From contig NZ_LGYH01000007.1 in NCBI RefSeq assembly GCF_001308015.1, positions 1 through 64,000 on the forward strand: DNA of 64,000 nt, in the 5' to 3' direction. Origin of the DNA: Neisseria sp. 83E34. Its GTDB lineage: Bacteria > Pseudomonadota > Gammaproteobacteria > Burkholderiales > Neisseriaceae. Under the pieces are notes generated by a model that saw nothing but the letters and a program-made list of their open reading frames with translations, had not been told where the DNA came from and searched no databases. Positions 58,224 to 64,000 of the stretch are shown piece by piece. The position numbers and the translations under genes are program-made. Positions within the stretch are counted from its first letter, which is position 1. Each line of letters opens with the position of its first letter.

Positions 58224-58652
58224 ATGGAAAGCAATATTGCACAATTAAAAGACAGCGGTTTAAAAGTTACCGGCCCGCGCCTGAAGATTTTGGATTTGTT
58301 TGAAACCCACGCCGAAGAGCATCTGAGCGCGGAGGATGTGTACCGCATTTTGCTTGATGAAGGCATTGAAATCGGCGTAGCTACCATTTATCGAGTGCTG
58401 ACCCAATTTGAGCAGGCCGGCATTTTACTGCGCCACCATTTTGAAACAGGCAAAGCCGTATATGAATTGAATGCCGGCGGCCATCATGACCATATCGTGT
58501 GTGTCAAATGCGGCAAGGTTACCGAATTTCACAACGAAGAAATCGAGAAGCTGCAAGATAAAATTGCCAATGAAAACGGTTTCCGCATTGTGGACCACGC
58601 GCTGTATATGTATGGTGTGTGCAGCGATTGCCAGAAAAAAGAAAAACGCTGA
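58224..58652 (+). CDS. fur: ferric uptake regulator Fur
   Basis: A 142-aa iron-sensing repressor. A winged-helix DNA-binding half ([11 protein letters not shown] and [11 protein letters not shown]) is followed by the metal-binding dimerisation half with [14 protein letters not shown] and C-S-D-C-Q. The ATG at 58224 has GGAAAG upstream; an in-frame start 17 codons earlier is not supported. Its probable target in this window is the Fur box at 47050-47064. fur divergent from bamE is the usual neisserial order. Confidence 0.96.
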   Translation: MESNIAQLKDSGLKVTGPRLKILDLFETHAEEHLSAEDVYRILLDEGIEIGVATIYRVLTQFEQAGILLRHHFETGKAVYELNAGGHHDHIVCVKCGKVTEFHNEEIEKLQDKIANENGFRIVDHALYMYGVCSDCQKKEKR

Positions 58653-58676
58653 GCAGCAAGTTTGCATCTTTACCTT

Positions 58677-58711
58677 TTCAGACAGGCATTGTGTTTCGAT
58701 GCCTGTCTGAA
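58677..58711 (+). terminator. paired DUS after fur
   Basis: 13-bp arms (58677-58689, 58699-58711) in exact DUS form, 24 nt after the fur stop. Confidence 0.7.
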
Positions 58712-58773
58712 TGCATTTATACTCAAATATTTGAGTGCTTGGATTATATCTAAATCTTCAACAGGTAACGGAT

Positions 58774-59502
58774 ATGGAGATTCCGTTTTTAGCCCCCGGC
58801 GACCACCGTTTTCCCGACCCGCGTCCTGCCTTGGCGGAAAACGAAGGCTTGGTTTGCGTGAGCACCGATTTGGCCGTGCCGAGGTTGCTGGCTGCTTATC
58901 CTTTAGGCATTTTTCCTTGGTTTGAAGAAAACGGGGTATTTTTCTGGTTTTCGATTGCACCGCGCGCCGTTCTCTTTCCTAAAAAAATCCATATCGGCCG
59001 CTCGCTGTCCAAAACACTGCGCAACAAGCCTTATGCGGTTACGGTTAACCGCAACTTCCCTGAAGTTATCGCCGCCTGCAGCCGGATTGAACGGCCCGGC
59101 CAGGAAAGCTCTTGGATAGGCCCTGCTTTCAGACAGGCCTATACCGAGCTGCACAAAGCAGGCCATGCGCATTCATTTGAATGCTGGTATCCCGATGACC
59201 AGGGAAATTTAAACTTAGCCGGCGGATTTTACGGTGTACAAATCGGCCGCGCATTTTTTGGAGAATCCATGTTTGCCGCGCAGCCTGATGCCTCAAAAAT
59301 CGCGTTTGCCTGCGCCGTACCTTATTTGGCGGAATGCGGTATTGAGTTGATAGACTGCCAGCAGGATACGCCTCATCTGGCACGGTTTGGCTCAGAGCAG
59401 ATGGAATTTAACGATTTTCAGGCAACCGCGCTGCGCCTCAGCCTGAGTGACTTACAACAGCCGATAAATCAGGGCGTGTTACGGGAACAAAACATACGTT
59501 AA
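58774..59502 (+). CDS. aat: leucyl/phenylalanyl-tRNA-protein transferase
   Basis: Adds Leu or Phe from aminoacyl-tRNA to N-terminal Lys or Arg of proteins, making substrates for ClpS/ClpAP. The 242-aa protein has the family motifs Y-P-x-G-I-F-P-W-F (about 46-54), H-S-F-E-C-W, F-F-G-E-S-M-F, and the late I-D-C-Q near 190. The ATG at 58774 is used; the frame is open 13 codons further upstream but without a ribosome binding site. A partial DUS is inside, near 59128. Confidence 0.94.
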   Translation: MEIPFLAPGDHRFPDPRPALAENEGLVCVSTDLAVPRLLAAYPLGIFPWFEENGVFFWFSIAPRAVLFPKKIHIGRSLSKTLRNKPYAVTVNRNFPEVIAACSRIERPGQESSWIGPAFRQAYTELHKAGHAHSFECWYPDDQGNLNLAGGFYGVQIGRAFFGESMFAAQPDASKIAFACAVPYLAECGIELIDCQQDTPHLARFGSEQMEFNDFQATALRLSLSDLQQPINQGVLREQNIR

Positions 59503-59642
59503 GCTTGTCTAATTTTGGTTAAGCTGAATAGCTTTTAAGGGAATTTTCAACCCTCACTATTCTATTTTTTTTGTTTCCCGCTTAACGTAATCGATTTCAT
59601 TTTATTAAGATTTTCTAAACAAAAACTATTCGAAGGAAAATT

Positions 59643-60053
59643 ATGAAACATCCCCTGATTCCTGCCATTTTACTTTCTTTACTATTGGCTGCCTGCGGCG
59701 GCAACGAAAACCAACCTGCGGCTCCGGCATCTGCCCCCGAGCCTGCAACCCAAGCATCGGCTCCTGCAGCAGATAAAGCGGCTTCTGAAGCTGACATGGC
59801 TGAACCGAAAGCCTCTTCAGCCGCTGCCGCCACACCTGCCGGCGAGATGGTTTCCTTGTGTAAAGAAGCAGAAACGCTGGAAAACAAATACATTGAAACT
59901 TTGAGCGGCGCGGAAAAAGAAGAGCGTATCCAACGTCGCGACGAATGGTTGGCCAGCTTGAAACAAGCCACTCCGGCTGAGCAGGAAGAAAACTGCAAGC
60001 AGGTAATCGAAGAAGCCAAAGGCCAAGACGACGATAAAGAAGACAAAAGTTAA
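59643..60053 (+). CDS. small lipoprotein of unknown function
   Basis: A 136-aa exported lipoprotein with lipobox L-A-A-C (C18 or nearby), an Ala/Pro-rich low-complexity spacer (about 24-68), and a charged helical C-terminal half with two cysteines (S-L-C-K and E-N-C-K). The tail G-Q-D-D-D-K-E-D-K-S is highly charged. GAAGGAAAA precedes the ATG. No family recognised. Confidence 0.72.
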   Translation: MKHPLIPAILLSLLLAACGGNENQPAAPASAPEPATQASAPAADKAASEADMAEPKASSAAAATPAGEMVSLCKEAETLENKYIETLSGAEKEERIQRRDEWLASLKQATPAEQEENCKQVIEEAKGQDDDKEDKS

Positions 60054-60082
60054 TCTTTAGCCGATATCGTGCAACATGACCC

Positions 60083-60113
60083 ATGCCTGTCTGAAACTTT
60101 TTCAGACAGGCAT
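60083..60113 (+). terminator. paired DUS after the lipoprotein gene
   Basis: 14-bp arms (60083-60096, 60100-60113), both exact DUS, 29 nt after the stop. Confidence 0.72.
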
Positions 60114-60171
60114 TCGTTTCCGCTTTGCGGTACAATCCAGCCTTGATTCTCAACTAACTGTGGAAAAAACC

Positions 60172-60993
60172 ATGTCATTACAAAACATCATCGAAACCGC
60201 TTTTGAAAACCGCACAAATATCACGCCGGCCAGCGTAACACCCGAAGTGAAAGAAGCTGTGGAAGAAACCTTGCGCCAGCTCGATTCAGGCGCTTTGCGT
60301 GTGGCCGAGCGTTTGGGCGTAGGCCAATGGAAAGTGAACGAATGGGCGAAAAAAGCCGTGTTGCTTTCTTTCCGCATCGCCGACAACAAAGTGCTGAACG
60401 ACGGCGTAAACCAATATTTCGACAAAGTGCCGACCAAATTCGAAGGGTGGAGCGAAGAGCAATTCAAAGCCGGCGGCTTCCGCGTGGTGCCCAATGCCGT
60501 TGCCCGCCGCGGCAGCTTCGTGGCCAAAAACGTGGTATTGATGCCTTCTTATGTCAACATCGGCGCGTATGTGGATGAAGGCGCCATGGTTGACACTTGG
60601 GCCACCGTAGGCTCATGCGCTCAAATCGGCAAAAACGTGCATTTGAGCGGCGGCGTGGGCATCGGCGGCGTGTTGGAGCCGTTGCAGGCCAGCCCGACCA
60701 TTATTGAAGACAACTGCTTTATCGGCGCGCGCTCGGAAATCGTGGAAGGCGTGATTGTGGAAGAAGGCAGCGTGATCTCTATGGGTGTGTATATCGGCCA
60801 ATCCACCAAAATTTACGACCGCGAAACCGGTGAAATCCACTATGGCCGCGTACCTGCCGGCTCGGTAGTGGTGTCCGGCAGCCTGCCTGCCAAAGACGGC
60901 ACGCACAGCCTGTATTGCGCGGTGATTGTGAAAAAAGTAGATGCGCAAACCCGCGCCAAAACCAGCGTAAACGAATTATTGCGCGGCGTGTAA
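60172..60993 (+). CDS. dapD: 2,3,4,5-tetrahydropyridine-2,6-dicarboxylate N-succinyltransferase
   Basis: The succinylase-branch step of diaminopimelate synthesis, as a trimeric left-handed beta-helix enzyme. The 273-aa protein has an N-terminal helical region with [14 protein letters not shown]. Hexapeptide-type repeats (about 115-240) include N-I-G-A-Y-V-D-E-G and [12 protein letters not shown]. The start at 60172 is the family start; an earlier in-frame ATG lies in the DUS hairpin. Not in an operon with dapB. Confidence 0.95.
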   Translation: MSLQNIIETAFENRTNITPASVTPEVKEAVEETLRQLDSGALRVAERLGVGQWKVNEWAKKAVLLSFRIADNKVLNDGVNQYFDKVPTKFEGWSEEQFKAGGFRVVPNAVARRGSFVAKNVVLMPSYVNIGAYVDEGAMVDTWATVGSCAQIGKNVHLSGGVGIGGVLEPLQASPTIIEDNCFIGARSEIVEGVIVEEGSVISMGVYIGQSTKIYDRETGEIHYGRVPAGSVVVSGSLPAKDGTHSLYCAVIVKKVDAQTRAKTSVNELLRGV

Positions 60994-61027
60994 AACAACG
61001 TATCCATCAAATTAAAAATAGTACGCT

Positions 61028-61105
61028 CGTCATACTCGGGCTTGACCCGAGTATCTTTAACTCTAGTAATGTTGGGAGATACTCGGGTCAAGCCCGAGTA
61101 TGACG
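61028..61105. repeat. nested-palindrome element, copy 2
   Basis: A 78-bp element whose 29-bp arms (61028-61056 and 61077-61105) are perfectly complementary. Each arm contains its own hairpin, ACTCGGG-cttga-CCCGAGT. It lies in the convergent gap of dapD and tamB, beside a DUS pair, as copy 1 does at 35945-36021. Confidence 0.85.
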
Positions 61106-61140
61106 ATGCTGTTTCTATGTAAGTAGTTTCACTATATAGA

Positions 61141-61175
61141 AATGCCTGTCTGAAAGTATTTTTCAGACAGGCATT
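61141..61175. terminator. paired DUS terminator between dapD and tamB
   Basis: 15-bp arms (61141-61155, 61161-61175) with a 5-nt loop, both exact DUS, 51 nt after the tamB stop on the minus strand. Confidence 0.72.
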
Positions 61176-61226
61176 AATTACGCTGTGCCGGATTATCGGC
61201 TATTCCAATACCGGGCGCTTAAACCA

Positions 61227-64000
61227 TCAATCAAAGCGGATAATGTATTTCAATTCTCCGCCCGAAGATTGCGTGCCGACGCGCGCCACGGCTTGGAGCG
61301 AACGGGTTAGCTGATACATTAGCTTCACCGACTGGCTGGCGCTATTCATGCCATACTCATAACCCAGATAAAGCTCGCCGGTCAGCTGCTTACCAAAGGT
61401 CAGAATTTGCTCCGCAGGGTTCAACTCGCCCGTTTGCGCATTGCGGGTACGCTGACTGGTGAGGCCGAAATTGTCGACCAAACCGATTCTGTCGTTAACT
61501 TTACCGGCCAGGAAAGCACCCGCTGCCGTAGCCAGCGCGGCTTCATCGCTGTCGTTGCCGCTGCTGGCTCGATTGAGGATCAGCCAGGAAAGTTTGTCTT
61601 TCTCGCTCATTGCTTCATTCGCCACCAGGCTGACGCGCGGTTTGTTCAGGCTGCCCAACACTTCGACACCCGCACCCACCGGCGAAAGATTGCGTGTTGC
61701 ACGGATATTGAGGTTGGGATTGTCGAGCGGGCCGACAAACGAAATTTTGCCTTTTTCAATATTCAAATCCTGCCCATAGGCTTTGTATTTGCCTTTAACT
61801 ACGTTCACCGTGCCGACACCCTGAACGCTTTCACCCGGCCGCGCAATTAAGGCCAACCGGCCGCCTAGAGTCACATCCAAGCCCTCACCGCTGAAGCGGA
61901 AACGGTCGTTCAAATCCAATGTTAGATTCATATTAACCGGTGTTGCGGCAGCCGGTTTCTCTTTTACCTCGCCTATCACAATCACATCATCGTCTAGTGC
62001 AGGCATACCGGAATCCTGAAAACCGAAACGACCGTTGTCAACTTTGAGCAAACCGGTCAACGTAACACCCGAGGCATCGTTATATTGCAGCTTGGTATCG
62101 CCGCTGACGGTCAACCGACGGTTGGGCTTGTCCAACATATGATAGCGGTCAAACACGGCAACCACGTCAACATCGGGCGCATTATTCGCCGCCAAACTGA
62201 TGCTGCCGCTAAGTTTTGCCGAGCCGCCCCGGTGGAAGGTCAGGCTGTCAATCTGCCAGCGCTGGCCCGCCAAGCGTGAACGCAAAGTACCGTTATCCAA
62301 AATAATGCCTTGTGCATGATTGCGGTAATACAGATTGTCGCCGTTGAGCGTTCCGTTTAATTGCGGCTGCCCAAGCCTGCCTGAAATCACCGCTTCACCC
62401 ACCAGCTTGCCTTTCAAAACCTGCCCCACAGGCATCAAGTGGCGGAATGCCTCCAGATCAGGAGCATTCAGACTGATTTTGCCACTTACAGGTGCCTGTG
62501 CAATGGCGTTACCGAAATTTTGGCTGATAACAAGGTTGCCGCCGATTTTGCCGTAGCGGGTAGAGCCTTCGATCGTATTGTCGATACGCCCGTTTTGGAA
62601 GCGGGTTTGCAAAGTGAGATTACCCAACCCCAAAGCTTGCTTGCGGTAAGGAATCACCACATCGCCGCTTTGTCTGCGCACATTGATATAGCCGCGCATA
62701 TTTTGTGCGTATACCACATCCCAATCGCCGCTCAAAACTAAATCATGCTCAACCGGCGGTGTGTAGAAATTGTGTAGTTGCGATATATGCAGATTGTCTG
62801 TGCTGCCTTTGGTTACAATGCCCTGCTTTTTATCCCATACAAAATTCTGCAAGTTCAAACTGCCGCCCATCGCACTCCAACGCGCCGCACCCAAACTGAC
62901 ACGTTCGGCGCCGGCTTCCAGCGCCAAGCGGTTTTGCAGTTTCAGATTGAACGCGCCATTGATGTCTAAAGTATCTACATAGCCCTGCCATTGGTTTTTA
63001 CTGTTCAAACCGCCGTTTGCAGACACAAGCAGGCGGTAGGGTTTACCGTCCAGCTTCATGCTGCTGTTGCCGTTGATACTGTGGCTTTTGCCCGTGCCGT
63101 TAACCGTAAGCTGGATATTATCGATGCGCGTCGGTTCGGTTTCGCCCGGGATGATGATTTGCCGGCCGTCTGCCTTGATATTGAACGGGCGGTTTATATC
63201 GGGCGAACCATTCACCTGAAAATCAAGATGGCTGATTTGAACAGCTTTTTGGATACGCAAGTTTTCCGCCCTGCCCGCTACGTTGGCTTCCAGATGCTTC
63301 GGATCGCCGGCAATCGTGCCTTTGGCAATCAAAAGGCCGCTCATACCCAAGCCGAAACGGCTCAGATCAGGCGCATTCACGTCCAGCGTTAATTTATCGC
63401 CCCGCTTGCCGAAGCTGCCGTTAGCAAACAGCCGGTTATTGCCGAGCTGGATATTGGAAGCAATTTTGCTCAGATGGTCTTTATCGTAAACCACATCCGC
63501 TTTGCCGCTGAGGTTTACATCAGACAGGGTGCTTTGGCCGAAATTGAGGTTAGCGGCAATATACTGATCGGCAAGCCTGCCGTTTACTTTGAAACTGCCG
63601 TTTACCCTACCCTCCGGCAAGTCCGCATACATGCGCGCGGGATTGAAGTTTTTACTGTCAAACTCAACCGCAAGGTTTTGTTTGTTAAACAGCTCTAAGG
63701 TACCGTTTCCTTTGATTTCGCCACCGTTTTCGGGTCTGATGGCAATATTCTTCAGGCTAACGCTTCTTTGGCCGCTCCGTGTATCCGACACCAGCATCAC
63801 TTCACCACCGGCTGCTGTTTTGCCAACCGTCAAATCCAGCAAAGCTTGGGGATTGCTGTATGTACCGCGCAATTGGAGCTTGCCGTTTATCGGCTCTGCA
63901 AACTTCTGCTTCACCACATCGGCCAATACCACATCTTGGATGTGGGTATCGAGATTTAGGGTTTGCTTGGCCGTATCGGTGCTGCCGCTTAATGCGATAT
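61227..64000 (-). CDS. tamB: translocation and assembly module subunit TamB (3' part)
   Basis: The C-terminal 920 or so residues of a TamB/DUF490 protein; the frame stays open to base 64000, so the start lies outside the window. TamB is an inner-membrane-anchored, periplasm-spanning beta-groove protein, partner of TamA or BamA, acting in outer membrane protein assembly or phospholipid transfer. The repetitive beta-strand pattern (G-x-L-x-L-x-G and similar) and the typical end fit: V-K-G-K-Y-K-A-Y-G-Q-D-L, then S-W-L-I-L-N-R, then Y-L-G-Y-E-Y-G and a final aromatic F-D. Confidence 0.92.
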   Translation of the reverse strand, partial: IALSGSTDTAKQTLNLDTHIQDVVLADVVKQKFAEPINGKLQLRGTYSNPQALLDLTVGKTAAGGEVMLVSDTRSGQRSVSLKNIAIRPENGGEIKGNGTLELFNKQNLAVEFDSKNFNPARMYADLPEGRVNGSFKVNGRLADQYIAANLNFGQSTLSDVNLSGKADVVYDKDHLSKIASNIQLGNNRLFANGSFGKRGDKLTLDVNAPDLSRFGLGMSGLLIAKGTIAGDPKHLEANVAGRAENLRIQKAVQISHLDFQVNGSPDINRPFNIKADGRQIIIPGETEPTRIDNIQLTVNGTGKSHSINGNSSMKLDGKPYRLLVSANGGLNSKNQWQGYVDTLDINGAFNLKLQNRLALEAGAERVSLGAARWSAMGGSLNLQNFVWDKKQGIVTKGSTDNLHISQLHNFYTPPVEHDLVLSGDWDVVYAQNMRGYINVRRQSGDVVIPYRKQALGLGNLTLQTRFQNGRIDNTIEGSTRYGKIGGNLVISQNFGNAIAQAPVSGKISLNAPDLEAFRHLMPVGQVLKGKLVGEAVISGRLGQPQLNGTLNGDNLYYRNHAQGIILDNGTLRSRLAGQRWQIDSLTFHRGGSAKLSGSISLAANNAPDVDVVAVFDRYHMLDKPNRRLTVSGDTKLQYNDASGVTLTGLLKVDNGRFGFQDSGMPALDDDVIVIGEVKEKPAAATPVNMNLTLDLNDRFRFSGEGLDVTLGGRLALIARPGESVQGVGTVNVVKGKYKAYGQDLNIEKGKISFVGPLDNPNLNIRATRNLSPVGAGVEVLGSLNKPRVSLVANEAMSEKDKLSWLILNRASSGNDSDEAALATAAGAFLAGKVNDRIGLVDNFGLTSQRTRNAQTGELNPAEQILTFGKQLTGELYLGYEYGMNSASQSVKLMYQLTRSLQAVARVGTQSSGGELKYIIRFD

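Overview
The window is a chromosomal segment from a Neisseria-type betaproteobacterium. The main evidence is the neisserial DNA uptake sequence (DUS). I counted by eye about 55 exact copies of the 12-mer TGCCTGTCTGAA or its complement, mostly as closely spaced inverted pairs at gene ends. This is the dialect described as TG-wadDUS (Neisseria wadsworthii type), so N. wadsworthii or a close relative is the likely source. The gene content agrees: the dapB-bamE-fur block, System II cytochrome c maturation, cytochrome c4, a FrpC-like RTX protein and FimV/TspA. No phage, insertion sequence, tRNA gene or CRISPR array was seen.

Layout. 1-125 is the promoter and boxA leader of an rRNA operon reading leftwards off the window. 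731-8583 holds thrB, the bc1 complex operon petABC, a Nif3-like protein, truA and fimV; thrB is visibly A+T-rich. 8924-11742 is a rightward run: yciB, a YciI-like protein, a BolA-family protein and two parvulin-like proteins. 11819-18868 holds ettA, a very large FAD/iron-sulfur oxidoreductase and two small conserved genes. 18925-27854 is the accessory region: an acetyltransferase and three large secreted-type proteins, two of them paralogous VCBS-like repeat proteins with C-terminal RTX motifs and one FrpC-like. 28133-34509 holds gcvP (carrying foreign-dialect DUS), a LysE-family exporter translationally coupled to a BacA/prephenate-decarboxylase-like protein, lpxH and an MFS transporter. 34582-37674 holds ilvE behind a structured leader and a TerC/CBS/CorC membrane protein. 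37937-41938 is ccsA, resB/ccsB and cytochrome c4. 42077-50875 holds engB, a frameshifted AEC permease, selO, tldD, a Fur-box-controlled small RNA candidate resembling NrrF, a periplasmic metallo-beta-lactamase-fold protein, a LprI-like lipoprotein and gltS. 51255-64000 holds glnA, aroE-mtgA, two unknown genes, dapB, bamE, fur, aat, a lipoprotein, dapD and the 3' part of tamB.

How the genes fit together. petABC, ccsA/resB and cytochrome c4 belong to one respiratory theme: heme attachment, the bc1 complex and its electron acceptor. dapB and dapD are both in the diaminopimelate/lysine branch, mtgA polymerises peptidoglycan, and bamE, tamB and lpxH serve the outer membrane. fur lies about 11 kb from the sRNA whose promoter carries a near-perfect Fur box. 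The three secreted proteins need a type I secretion machine that is not in the window.

The observations most worth following are: the DUS-dialect mismatch marking gcvP as probably imported; the BacA-like/LysE gene pair; the structured RNA that starts at the ilvE promoter; the Fur-controlled sRNA; two copies of a nested-palindrome element; and a FrpC-like protein whose self-cleavage Asp-Pro junction appears to be lost.
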